Below, one piece after another: positions 32,797 through 41,597 of a DNA stretch of 64,000 nt. The translations under genes and the position numbers were made by a program. Each line of letters starts with the position of its first letter. Positions within the stretch are counted from its first letter, which is position 1. The notes below the pieces were generated by a model. The model ran no database searches, was not told the origin of the DNA, and worked only from the letters and a program-made list of their open reading frames with translations. Source of the DNA: Bacteroidota bacterium. Lineage in GTDB: Bacteria; Bacteroidota; Bacteroidia; Bacteroidales; VadinHA17. Location of the stretch: assembly GCA_018262715.1 (NCBI GenBank), contig JADFDS010000043.1, forward strand, positions 1 to 64,000. Direction: 5' to 3'.

Positions 32797-33537
32797 TCAG
32801 ATGATGACAGCACCACGGTTGAAGCTGTCCCTGACGAGGCAGGCACCTTTTATCAGCGCCGGGTTCTGCTCGCAGCCGTTACCGATGACAACCATGTCAG
32901 CTCCGGCATCAAAAGCCATCTCCACCTTTACAGCGGAGTCAATCCCTCCGCCGGTAATAAGGGGTATCGTCAGTTCATCACGGACAGCCTTTATCATTGA
33001 TGGATCAACAGGCCTGGCAGCGCCGCTGCCCCCCTCCAGGTAAATGGCCTTCATGCCAAGCATCTCTCCTGCGAGTGCCGTGGCCACGGCAATATCATTC
33101 TTTCCTGACGGGATGGGTGATGTCTGGCTCATGTACTCCACTGAGGTGCCTCCCCCGCAGTCAATGAGCATGTAACCCACCGGGATTACTCTCTCCCTCA
33201 TGTTTTTAAGAACAGGCGCTGCGATTACATGGCTGCCAATAAGCAGTTCGGGGTTGCGCCCGCTGATGAGTGACAGCATGAAAACTGCATCAGCCCCGGC
33301 AGTGAGCTGTGTGAGATTTCCCGGAAAGAGCACCACAGGGATGGATGAGAGCTGTTTCAGCCTCTTTATTACATCAGCCACGGGCACACTTGTCAGACTG
33401 CCGCCTGCCAGGAAGATATCCACACCTGCCTCATCAGCTAACCGTGCAGCATTGACAAGCGTCTCTTCACCGGCGCGGTCAGGATCAATCAGCTGGGCAA
33501 CAAGCTTTCTTTTCTTCCAGGGTATCTCAACTATCAT
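32797..33537 (-). CDS. Geranylgeranylglyceryl/heptaprenylglyceryl phosphate synthase family protein
   Basis: LIDPDRAGEETLVNAARLADEAGVDIFLAGGS; MLSLISGRNPELLIGSH; PVGYMLIDCGGGTSVEYMSQTSPIP; YLEGGSGAARPV; LITGGGI. Confidence 0.92.
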   Translation of the reverse strand: MIVEIPWKKRKLVAQLIDPDRAGEETLVNAARLADEAGVDIFLAGGSLTSVPVADVIKRLKQLSSIPVVLFPGNLTQLTAGADAVFMLSLISGRNPELLIGSHVIAAPVLKNMRERVIPVGYMLIDCGGGTSVEYMSQTSPIPSGKNDIAVATALAGEMLGMKAIYLEGGSGAARPVDPSMIKAVRDELTIPLITGGGIDSAVKVEMAFDAGADMVVIGNGCEQNPALIKGACLVRDSFNRGAVII

Positions 33538-34171
33538 GTTTCTTCTTCGTCCAGACAATAGTGTAATTGTCGTATTTTGAGTAATATAGCGTGAACCGGT
33601 CACTGATTCTCTCGTTCTCCACACTGCCCCTGATCTCTCCGGACTCCTTGACCACAAAAGGTTCAATGGTGATATCATTGACGATGTTTATCCCCTCCTT
33701 GTCACAGATCTTGTAGATGGCTTCCTTGGCACACCAGTGAATATACAGGTGATAGGTACGGTCAGCCCACCTGCGGGTGACTTTCTCCCTTTTGTTCATA
33801 AACTTCGAGGCAAAAGCATTGATGTTCACCCGCATGTACTCAAGGTCAATGCCGACTCTCTCGGTCTTGCTTAACAGTATTGCTGTAAGCTTGTTGGAAT
33901 GGGTGATGCTGATGAAGTGCGAGCCGTCTTTTATGAATGGCTTATTGTTCTTGTTATAGACTATCCTGGCCTCACTGCCGAGCATCTCCGCCAGCAGGGC
34001 CCTTACACTCAGGAACTCTATCTTCCTCGAGTTGCTCCGGAAGAACTCATATCTCTTCCGGTCCTCGGGGCTGAACTCCACCATCGAAAGGAGAGTATCG
34101 ATATCCTCTTCGATCTTCCAGACGCCGATAACCGTCTCCTTATTCAGATAGTGCTTGGTGATGCAGCCCAT
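33527..34171 (-). CDS. 4'-phosphopantetheinyl transferase superfamily protein
   Basis: HFISITHSNKLTAILLSKTERVGIDLEYMR...FMNKREKVTRR...WCAKEAIYKI. Confidence 0.92.
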   Translation of the reverse strand: MGCITKHYLNKETVIGVWKIEEDIDTLLSMVEFSPEDRKRYEFFRSNSRKIEFLSVRALLAEMLGSEARIVYNKNNKPFIKDGSHFISITHSNKLTAILLSKTERVGIDLEYMRVNINAFASKFMNKREKVTRRWADRTYHLYIHWCAKEAIYKICDKEGINIVNDITIEPFVVKESGEIRGSVENERISDRFTLYYSKYDNYTIVWTKKKHDS

Positions 34172-34174
34172 GTT

Positions 34175-34747
34175 CTACCGCCAGTTCAGTGTCTCGATAA
34201 GGTGAATAATGTCTTCCCTGATGAATGAAATCACCGGCATGAGTGAGTCTTCATTGGGCTGGGCTGTGAAATAAAGTGATCCCCTCAGGTAATGGCGGGT
34301 GCTGTCAGTGACGAAGAACTGCACCGCCGAGGCGGTGTTCCCCTTCAGGTCATAGAGCATCCCGTAAACCCCTGTCGACTCATCTGCCCAGAGCTTCTCG
34401 TCGATAGCCTCAGCCCTGATGGTGTGTTTGTATGCCATTTCCCTCGACATCTCGGTCAGCGATGCGAGGTTATCATGTATATCGAAATATGTGAGGTGTA
34501 TCTTCGCCTTCAGCGAAGGGAATTCGATGTCCATCCAGCAGGTGTCAGTGGCTGCTGCCGGATGCAGGTTGACAACGGCGTAGTGAGGGTACTCGATGGA
34601 GTAGGAGCAGGGCGAGTCAAAATGAATATAGCTTTTCTGCGGCAGGTCAATCCTGAAGTATCCTTTCGGTTTTGGCACCGTCGGATGGTCACAGCCAGCA
34701 AGTATCAGTGCAGAGGCCACCAGTGCGGCAGCTATAGTTTTTCTCAT
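34175..34747 (-). CDS. gldD: Gliding motility lipoprotein GldD
   Basis: Lipobox LILAGCDH; PKPKGYFRIDLPQKSYIHFDSPCSYSIEYPHYAVV; next to gldE. Confidence 0.9.
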   Translation of the reverse strand: MRKTIAAALVASALILAGCDHPTVPKPKGYFRIDLPQKSYIHFDSPCSYSIEYPHYAVVNLHPAAATDTCWMDIEFPSLKAKIHLTYFDIHDNLASLTEMSREMAYKHTIRAEAIDEKLWADESTGVYGMLYDLKGNTASAVQFFVTDSTRHYLRGSLYFTAQPNEDSLMPVISFIREDIIHLIETLNWR

Positions 34748-36078
34748 ATGCCTTCCCCTTTCTTTTCAGCGGAGATCTCCCTGATCCGCCGCTTCTCAAT
34801 GCTTTCAATTGTGAACCTGAAGCCTCCCGCAGTTATCTCCCTTCCCTTGACCGGGATTTCCCCGAGCAGCTCCAGCAGCAATCCGGCAAGGGTTTCAGAG
34901 TCTCCCCTCACTTCCCCGAACGGGTCATCTTCCAGCCCTGTAATGCGGTAAAAATCATTCAGCAGTATCTTACCGTCGAATACCCATTTGCCTTCACCTG
35001 TCTGCTTGTAAAGCGGCACCTCTTCGTCTGTTTCATCGGTGATCTCACCCACTATCTCCTCCAGCACGTCCTCAAGGGTCACCAGCCCGCTTGTTCCTCC
35101 GTATTCGTCTACCACTATGGCCATGTGTATCTTCTTTGCCTGGAATTCCTTGAGCAGCTCGCTTATCTTTTTCGTTTCCGGTACCACGTAGGCAGGGCGG
35201 ATGAGCGACTGCCACCTGAAGTTGTCAGGTTTGCCGAGATGTGGCAGCAGGTCCTTGACAAACAGGATACCCCTGACGTGGTCAAAGGTTTCCGAATAGA
35301 CCGGGATGCGGGAGAAGCCTGATTCGATCACTTCGTGTATGATGGCATGGAATCCCTTGCTTATGTCGAGGGCGGTGACGTCCATCCGGGGACACATGAT
35401 GGCGCTTGCGCTGGTGTTGCCGAAGCGCACAACCCCCTTGAGCAGGTCCTTGTCGTCCTTGATCTCGGATGATGTCAGGTCAAGAGCCACTGACAGGTCG
35501 TCAATGCTGAGGCCGGCATCCCTTGACTTCTGCCTGCGCCCGACAAAAAACGACGAGTAAGCGAGGAGGGAGGCCAGAGGCCTGAACAGCTTTGCGGTGA
35601 AGGTGAGCGCCGGCGCCATCATCAGTGCGAATTTCAGCTGGCTACGCGAGGCAATAACCTTGGGAATTATTTCGCAGAAGAGAAGCAGGATAAAGGTGAT
35701 GACCACCACCTCAATGATGAAGGAAAGGACCGGATTATTGCTCAGATCAAACAGCCTCGAGCTGATGAATGCCGCCAGGATTATGATTGCAATGTTGATG
35801 ACATTGTTGGTCACAAGGATGGTGCTCAGCAGCCTGTCAGGCTTTGCAAGGAGCTTCATGGCAGCTGATTGTCTCCTGCCCCTGCGGTGCTGGAGCTCTT
35901 CCATGTCACCGGGGGTAAGAGAGAAGTATGCCACCTCAGAACCGGAGATGAAGGCAGATGCTATAATCAGAAGAATCAGGACGATAATTTCCGTGCCCAG
36001 GGCCACGGGTGATCCTGTAACTGCGGCCAGAGCCATTATTCCGGTTAATGAACCTGCGGGTAGCGTCTCCAAAATCAT
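34744..36078 (-). CDS. gldE: Gliding motility-associated protein GldE (CNNM/CorC-type, CBS domains)
   Basis: ISGSEVAYFSLTPGDMEELQHR; MCPRMDVTALDISKGFHAIIHEVIESGFSRIPVYSETFDHVRGILFVKDLL; VDEYGGTSGLVTLEDVLEEIVGEI. Confidence 0.9.
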   Translation of the reverse strand: MILETLPAGSLTGIMALAAVTGSPVALGTEIIVLILLIIASAFISGSEVAYFSLTPGDMEELQHRRGRRQSAAMKLLAKPDRLLSTILVTNNVINIAIIILAAFISSRLFDLSNNPVLSFIIEVVVITFILLLFCEIIPKVIASRSQLKFALMMAPALTFTAKLFRPLASLLAYSSFFVGRRQKSRDAGLSIDDLSVALDLTSSEIKDDKDLLKGVVRFGNTSASAIMCPRMDVTALDISKGFHAIIHEVIESGFSRIPVYSETFDHVRGILFVKDLLPHLGKPDNFRWQSLIRPAYVVPETKKISELLKEFQAKKIHMAIVVDEYGGTSGLVTLEDVLEEIVGEITDETDEEVPLYKQTGEGKWVFDGKILLNDFYRITGLEDDPFGEVRGDSETLAGLLLELLGEIPVKGREITAGGFRFTIESIEKRRIREISAEKKGEGI

Positions 36079-36091
36079 CCGGGTTGGTTAC

Positions 36092-36592
36092 CTAGAAGGG
36101 CAGGTCATCTGCAGTGTCATGGGAGGAGAGGTCTTCAACCGGTCCTTCTCCTGCTGAAGGAGATGATGGCTGAGAAGGGGCAGAATACCCGTGGTTGCTG
36201 CCCTGGTTGTTGTTCTGGTATCCCTGGTTGCCCTGGTAACCCTGGCCCGGCTGGCCTGCGTTGTCAGGCTTACGGCCCAGAAGCTGTATCACGTCGGCTT
36301 CAACCTCCACGATGTATCTCTTGTTACCGTCACGGTCATCGTATGACCTGTAGCGAAGCTTTCCCTCCACGAGTATCTGTGATCCCTTGCGTATGTAGTT
36401 TTCAGACAGTTCGGCAAGCCTTCTCCATGCCACGATGTTGTGCCATTCGGTCTGTGTCACCTTTTCACCTCCCCTGGGTGTGTAGGTTTCGCTTGTTGCG
36501 AGTGAAAATGATGCTTTAATGTTGTTCTCGAAACGCCGGATCTCAGGATCCTTGCCGACGTTACCCACCAGTATTACCTTATTGAATGACAT
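36092..36592 (-). CDS. ssb: Single-stranded DNA-binding protein
   Basis: MSFNKVILVGNVGKDPEIRRFENNIKASFSLATSETYTPRGGEKVTQTEWHNIVAWRRLAE; acidic tail ending DDLPF. Confidence 0.96.
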   Translation of the reverse strand: MSFNKVILVGNVGKDPEIRRFENNIKASFSLATSETYTPRGGEKVTQTEWHNIVAWRRLAELSENYIRKGSQILVEGKLRYRSYDDRDGNKRYIVEVEADVIQLLGRKPDNAGQPGQGYQGNQGYQNNNQGSNHGYSAPSQPSSPSAGEGPVEDLSSHDTADDLPF

Positions 36593-36803
36593 AGCTTTAG
36601 TATTATTTTACTTATCTGAAAGGATGTAAAGTTACGAAAAATATTGCTGTGAAGTGATCGGGGCGTTATCTCCCTTGAGGGAGCCGCCTTCCGGGCCTGC
36701 CCGAAGGGTCTGTTTTTACTCCGTATATTTTATAGGTATCAAAAAATCAGCAATTTCGGACTGAAAAAAAAGCTATGTCAACTGTTATTGATAAATAATA
36801 TTT

Positions 36804-36811
36804 TATATTTG
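36804..36811 (+). promoter_or_regulatory. -7-type promoter motif TATATTTG upstream of HU gene
   Basis: Matches TAnnTTTG with TTG about 14 nt upstream. Confidence 0.65.
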
Positions 36812-36866
36812 CACATTGAAAAAACAGAACATCAAAATAATTTGTTGAATTAAAAATTCTTGCAAC

Positions 36867-37154
36867 ATGACAAAAGCAGACATTGTTAACGAAATTGCCA
36901 AGAACACTGGAATTGAGAAAGTGACCGTTCAGAAAACCGTTGAGGCTTTCATGGAATCAGTAAAAGACTCGATGGTTGCCGGCAATAATGTTTATCTCAG
37001 GGGATTTGGCAGCTTCATCGTGAAGAAGCGCGCAAAGAAAACAGCCAGGAACATATCAAAGAACACAACCATTATCATTCCTGCTCACAATATCCCGGCA
37101 TTCAAACCTGCCAAGACTTTCATCAACAAGGTAAAATCACACGTTAAGAAATAA
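36867..37154 (+). CDS. HU/IHF family DNA-binding protein
   Basis: MTKADIVNEIAKNTGIEKVTVQKTVEAFMESVKDSMVAGNNVYLRGFGSFIVKKRAKKTARNISKNTTIIIPAHNIPAFKPAK. Confidence 0.95.
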   Translation: MTKADIVNEIAKNTGIEKVTVQKTVEAFMESVKDSMVAGNNVYLRGFGSFIVKKRAKKTARNISKNTTIIIPAHNIPAFKPAKTFINKVKSHVKK

Positions 37155-37158
37155 CAAT

Positions 37159-37251
37159 ATGCCAAGCGGTAAAAAGAGAAAAAGGCATAAGATGGCAACC
37201 CACAAGCGTAAGAAGCGCTTGCGGAAAGACAGGCATAAGAAGAAGAAGTAG
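37159..37251 (+). CDS. AURKAIP1/COX24-domain-like small basic protein (30 aa; not in ORF track)
   Basis: Read directly: MPSGKKRKRHKMATHKRKKRLRKDRHKKKK*; resembles bS22/mS38-type proteins; 4 nt after HU stop. Confidence 0.8.
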   Translation: MPSGKKRKRHKMATHKRKKRLRKDRHKKKK

Positions 37252-37280
37252 CATAAATGCATAGTCTGTAGCTCTTATAT

Positions 37281-37312
37281 CTAACCTAAAGATCCTCTGA
37301 TCTTTAGGTTAG
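37281..37312. terminator. Perfect 14-bp hairpin downstream of the HU / small basic protein pair
   Basis: CTAACCTAAAGATC-CTCT-GATCTTTAGGTTAG; no strong T tract, so terminator or processing/regulatory hairpin. Confidence 0.65.
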
Positions 37313-37355
37313 TTGCATTATAAAAAGGTTATAGGCTGGCAACAAATTCCGGAAT

Positions 37356-38912
37356 GTGAATAAGGATTTAATTATCAGCGTAAATGATGCTGAGATATCC
37401 ATTGCACTACTGGAGGATAAGCAGCTTGTCGAGTTAAACAAGGAAAAGCGGAATGTAAAATTCTCAGTCGGCGACATTTACCTGGGTAAGGTAAAGAAGA
37501 TTATGCCGGGGCTTAATGCAGCGTTCATTAACGTTGGGTTCGAAAAAGATGCTTTCCTGCATTATCTTGACCTGGGAGCCCAGTTCAGGACCCTCCACCG
37601 TTACTATCAGCTGGCCACACAGAACAAGGCCAGAATGACAACAGTGTCAAAGTTCAAGCCTGAGGCTGACATTGACAAGGACGGGAAGATAGCTGATGTA
37701 CTGACATCAGGACAGACAGTTATCGTGCAGATAACCAAGGAACCCATCTCCACAAAGGGGCCCAGGCTGGCCTCAGAGGTGAGCATAGCAGGGCGAAACC
37801 TGGTCCTCATGCCATTCTCAGACAAGGTCTCAGTCTCTTCGAAGATAGAGAACGCAGATGAACGTAATCGTCTCAAGCTCCTGATACAGAGCATTAAACC
37901 AAAAAATTACGGCGTCATTGTGCGCACTGTCGCAGAAGGAAAAAAGGTGGCAGCCCTCGACGCTGAACTGAAGGAACTTATCAACCGATGGGAAACAGCT
38001 CTCTCCGGAGTGCACCGCGACGTCAAGTCGCCGCGACTGCTCCTGGGCGAGATGAACCGCACGACAACAATCCTCCGGGATATTCTCAGTACCGACTTCA
38101 ACAGCATCATCGTTGATGATGAGGTGATAGCCGGCGAAGTGAAATCTTACATCAGGGAAATAGCCCCTGAGAAGGAAAAGATAGTTAAGGTATACAAGGA
38201 GCAATTCCCCATCTTTGACCATTATGGCGTCAGCCGTCAGATCAAGGGGCTCTTCGGACGAACCATCTCTTTCAAGGGCGGTTCATACCTTATCATCGAG
38301 CATACTGAAGCACTGCACGTCGTTGACGTCAACAGCGGCAACAGATCAAAATCAGGCTCCGACCAGGAGTCAAATGCCCTTTCTGTCAATCTTGAGGCTG
38401 CAAGGGAAATAGCCCGTCAGCTTCGCCTGAGGGACATGGGTGGAATAATCGTGATCGACTTCATCGACATGCAGGCCAACGATAACCGCCAGACCCTCCA
38501 TGACAGGATGAAGGAACTGATGAGCGCTGACAGGGCAAAACATAATATTCTGCCCCTCAGTAAATTCGGACTGATGCAGATAACAAGGCAAAGGGTGCGC
38601 CCCGAAATGACCATCGTCACTGACGAGAAATGCCCTGTCTGCAGGGGAGAGGGGAAAACAGCACCGGCTATACTCCTTACCGATGAGATGGAACGGACAC
38701 TCTCTTCTATCATCGAGAAGGTGAAGACCACAAAATTCATCCTCAGGACTCATCCTTTCGTGGCTGCCTACCTGCGTGAAGGGCTCTTCTCCAGGATCAG
38801 CAGGACAAACAAGAAGTACGGTGTGAGCATTAAGGTTCAGGGAATCGAATCATTCCATTTCCTGCAGTATCAATTCTGTGACAGGCAGGGTAACGAAATC
38901 GACCTTACCTGA
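37356..38912 (+). CDS. rng: Ribonuclease E/G family protein
   Basis: GDIYLGKVKKIMPGLNAAFINVGFEKDAFLHY; VDVNSGNRSKSGSDQESNALSVNLEAAREIARQLRLRDMGGIIVIDFIDM; GTG start. Confidence 0.93.
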   Translation: MNKDLIISVNDAEISIALLEDKQLVELNKEKRNVKFSVGDIYLGKVKKIMPGLNAAFINVGFEKDAFLHYLDLGAQFRTLHRYYQLATQNKARMTTVSKFKPEADIDKDGKIADVLTSGQTVIVQITKEPISTKGPRLASEVSIAGRNLVLMPFSDKVSVSSKIENADERNRLKLLIQSIKPKNYGVIVRTVAEGKKVAALDAELKELINRWETALSGVHRDVKSPRLLLGEMNRTTTILRDILSTDFNSIIVDDEVIAGEVKSYIREIAPEKEKIVKVYKEQFPIFDHYGVSRQIKGLFGRTISFKGGSYLIIEHTEALHVVDVNSGNRSKSGSDQESNALSVNLEAAREIARQLRLRDMGGIIVIDFIDMQANDNRQTLHDRMKELMSADRAKHNILPLSKFGLMQITRQRVRPEMTIVTDEKCPVCRGEGKTAPAILLTDEMERTLSSIIEKVKTTKFILRTHPFVAAYLREGLFSRISRTNKKYGVSIKVQGIESFHFLQYQFCDRQGNEIDLT

Positions 38913-38928
38913 TTTTCCTGTTATACAT

Positions 38929-39039
38929 CAAATTATGAATACATATTAGTAACGGCAGGTCTCAGACCTGCCGTTACGATATGGTTGCCATGCATTTCCG
39001 TACGGGAGATGGAGCGGCAGGTCTGAGACCTGCCGTTAC
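38929..39039. repeat. Palindromic dispersed element, copy 2 plus second hairpin (copy 3) as a doublet
   Basis: CAAATTAT (38929); GTAACGGCAGGTC-TCA-GACCTGCCGTTAC (38949-38977, perfect 13 bp); TACGGG (39001); GGAGCGGCAGGTC-TGA-GACCTGCCGTTAC (39011-39039). Confidence 0.9.
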
Positions 39040-39060
39040 GTGCTTGTATGCACATATTGT

Positions 39061-39843
39061 TTATAAATGGATGACCCGGCCCGAACCCGTGCGGGTGAGG
39101 TTGATATCCGGGTCACCTGCGAGATAGATGTTGCCGCTGCCGCTGATAACCGCATCAAGCTGATCATTGACCGTGGCATAGACTGATCCTGATCCTGACA
39201 ATGTGGCTGTGGCTGTGCTGCTGGAGCAATAGCGTGAGAAAACAGTGCCTGACCCTGTGACAACAAAGCGGCTCGTTACCGTTTCACCTGACATTGTCAG
39301 GTCACCTGACCCTGACAGGGTGGCCTTCAGTGAGGTGGCATCGATCTCATCCGTCATAACGTTTCCTGATCCTGATATGATTACTGTGATCACGTTGCCT
39401 GCAAGGGTTTCGGCAGTGATATCACCCGAACCGCTGTTGACAATCCTTATATCATTGCCTGACAGCGGCCCCGAAACAAAGTCGCCTGATCCTGAGTTGA
39501 CGATCTCGCTTAACACCGGAGCAGTGACCGTGATGACCGGGTGCCTTGTGTAGTTAAGGCAGTGGGTGCCCCTGATGGTACCTATCTCCAGCGCACCACC
39601 CCTTACTTCTGTCTCTATATAAGGCAGAATATTGCTTTCGGCCTCAACTGTGACAGAGTATTCATCACCCTGGATGTAATTCACGTGAAATGATGCCTCG
39701 TTGGCTATTGCCGTAAATGGTACTGCATCCCTCACTTCGGTTTCCACATCCCCGTTGCCGTCAATGCAGTCGACAAAGAAACTGCAGGCGGCCAGTGTTG
39801 TCATGGCCATTATTAAGGCCGGAATTAGTGTTCTCATATTCAT
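39061..39843 (-). CDS. DUF2807 (head GIN domain) secreted protein
   Basis: ACSFFVDCIDGNGDVETEVRDAVPFTAIANEASFHVNYIQGDEYSVTVEAESNILPYIETEV; repeated GSGD/GSGN turns. Confidence 0.88.
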   Translation of the reverse strand: MNMRTLIPALIMAMTTLAACSFFVDCIDGNGDVETEVRDAVPFTAIANEASFHVNYIQGDEYSVTVEAESNILPYIETEVRGGALEIGTIRGTHCLNYTRHPVITVTAPVLSEIVNSGSGDFVSGPLSGNDIRIVNSGSGDITAETLAGNVITVIISGSGNVMTDEIDATSLKATLSGSGDLTMSGETVTSRFVVTGSGTVFSRYCSSSTATATLSGSGSVYATVNDQLDAVISGSGNIYLAGDPDINLTRTGSGRVIHL

Positions 39844-39910
39844 TTTCCTTTTTACTGTTCCCCCTTAAGGACATAAAAAAATCGGGTCAGTTGCATTTCT
39901 GCCACAAAAA

Positions 39911-41002
39911 CTACTTCTGCAGCAGCCTTATTTCGCCCCTGGTGGCATCAATCCTGATCTTTGACCGGCCGGCACCGCTGCCAGCCGAGGCCTTTGTCAG
40001 AAAAATCTTGTCTTCAGCATTTATCTCCGTCTTCTCCGGTTCCGGGTTGAATCCCGGAAGGGAGACGAATGCATTGGTATGCCTTATCTCCAGGTCATAG
40101 GCTGAACCTTCTTCCAGGGCCATGTCAATGTCAGCATAGGTCGAGCGGATGTCTGTCAGCCTGAATCCACGGTCAACATTCTCAAACGAGAGGTTCCCGT
40201 ATTTCACTGTCATATTTATCTCCCCGGTAATCCTGTCAGTTATGATGTCGCTGAAGTAGCTGGCCCCCGTCATTAACTCCACGGAGCCGAAATGAAGGTC
40301 ATCACGCTTGGAGTCGAGGTCAACCGCACGGCAGCCGTCAATCCATGCCTTGGATGATGTGGAGGCGAGCTTGATCGTCCCTGCCTCCCGGGTGCGCAGT
40401 TCGCTGAATGAGAGGGTCAGCTTCCCCTCGCTGATGCTTCTTACGTTGGCTTTGCTGAAGGTGAGTTCCATCATCTGTGCATTACCCACGGCGGCAGCAT
40501 CCAGGTTGCCGTTTGAAAGCTTAAGTGCCAGAACCGGTGTCTCATCCCCGATGTATACATCACCGTAACTGTTGGTGATCCTCAGCACAGTTTCCGGCGG
40601 ACACTCTATGCGATAGTCTATCTTGAGACGTGAGTTGAAGTTTACAAGGTTCTTTGTAAGTCCCTTGAGACTCTCAAAGAGGGGTGTGATCCCCTTGCGG
40701 AATGTAGTTTCCGCCCGTACAACCGAACCTGATTGCGAAATACTCACATCCACGTCTGACATAAGTGCATCAATCTTGTCACCGGTGTTTGACGAGGCGG
40801 TGATCTCAACCATGACAGTGACAGAGTCATTGCCAGTATGGGTGACATGTATGTCGCCATACTTGTTGGTCACCTCGAGGATAGCCTCGCTGCCTGCCCT
40901 GAAGGATTTCCTCAGGGTCTTGCTGTCAGAAAACTGCTGGCCCGCGAGTGTAAGTCCGGCCGGCAGCAGTATGACCGTTATTAACAGAGTTTTATAGTTC
41001 AT
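39911..41002 (-). CDS. Secreted beta-helix-like protein (DUF4097-type features)
   Basis: MNYKTLLITVILLPAGLTLAGQQ; EVTNKYGDIHVTHTGNDSVTVMVEI; ITNSYGDVYIGD; start set at the internal Met. Confidence 0.7.
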   Translation of the reverse strand: MNYKTLLITVILLPAGLTLAGQQFSDSKTLRKSFRAGSEAILEVTNKYGDIHVTHTGNDSVTVMVEITASSNTGDKIDALMSDVDVSISQSGSVVRAETTFRKGITPLFESLKGLTKNLVNFNSRLKIDYRIECPPETVLRITNSYGDVYIGDETPVLALKLSNGNLDAAAVGNAQMMELTFSKANVRSISEGKLTLSFSELRTREAGTIKLASTSSKAWIDGCRAVDLDSKRDDLHFGSVELMTGASYFSDIITDRITGEINMTVKYGNLSFENVDRGFRLTDIRSTYADIDMALEEGSAYDLEIRHTNAFVSLPGFNPEPEKTEINAEDKIFLTKASAGSGAGRSKIRIDATRGEIRLLQK

Positions 41003-41597
41003 TGCCTGTGTTTTTTTCAGCTTCAATGCCTTCCTCCTTAATGAGGCTGAGCATGTCTTCAAGGAGCTCTATCCGGAGCCTGTAGTTGCCTATCAGGGCT
41101 TCAATCACCTCGCTGCTGGCAATATTGTCATCCAGGTCACGGATGATCTGTGCCGAGAGGCTGTCAAGCTCATTCATTCCCAGGGTCAGTTCGGTGCTGA
41201 TATCCGGGTTGGCTGTCAGCAGAGGTTCTGCTTCCTCGTAAAGTGTTCTTATCCTTTCGTCATAATACCTGGAGGTCTCTCTTACGGCTGCCACCTGCGG
41301 ATCATTCAGCCTCTGGGACCTGAGCAGCATGCCTGCAATGATGGCGATGGCCACTCCGGCAACTATCACTGCCACTGCGGCAAGCCAGACCGCACTGCGC
41401 ATCTGCACCCGCCTGCCACGAATCCCTGCCTTGGCGCTTCGGCCTCTGCCTCCGGCCTCCTGTATGCCAATGAAGGTCTCAGGCGCCTCCTCGTTACCGG
41501 GAATGTCACGCCTGATCCTGCCCCAAATGTCAGGGCCGGGCTCATGTATGTCAAGCTCATCCCTGACGCTCCTTATATGTTTCTCAAGTTCATCCAT
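40992..41597 (-). CDS. Single-TM protein downstream of ECF sigma gene; possible anti-sigma factor
   Basis: MDELEKHIRSVRDELDIHEPGPDIWGRIRRDI; TM AVWLAAVAVIVAGVAIAIIAGMLL; overlaps end of sigma gene. Confidence 0.6.
   Translation of the reverse strand: MDELEKHIRSVRDELDIHEPGPDIWGRIRRDIPGNEEAPETFIGIQEAGGRGRSAKAGIRGRRVQMRSAVWLAAVAVIVAGVAIAIIAGMLLRSQRLNDPQVAAVRETSRYYDERIRTLYEEAEPLLTANPDISTELTLGMNELDSLSAQIIRDLDDNIASSEVIEALIGNYRLRIELLEDMLSLIKEEGIEAEKNTGNEL

Noticed and set aside
36092-36260. Gly/Gln/Asn-rich repeats in SSB C-terminal region
   Set aside because: Low-complexity linkers before the acidic DDLPF tip are common in SSB proteins
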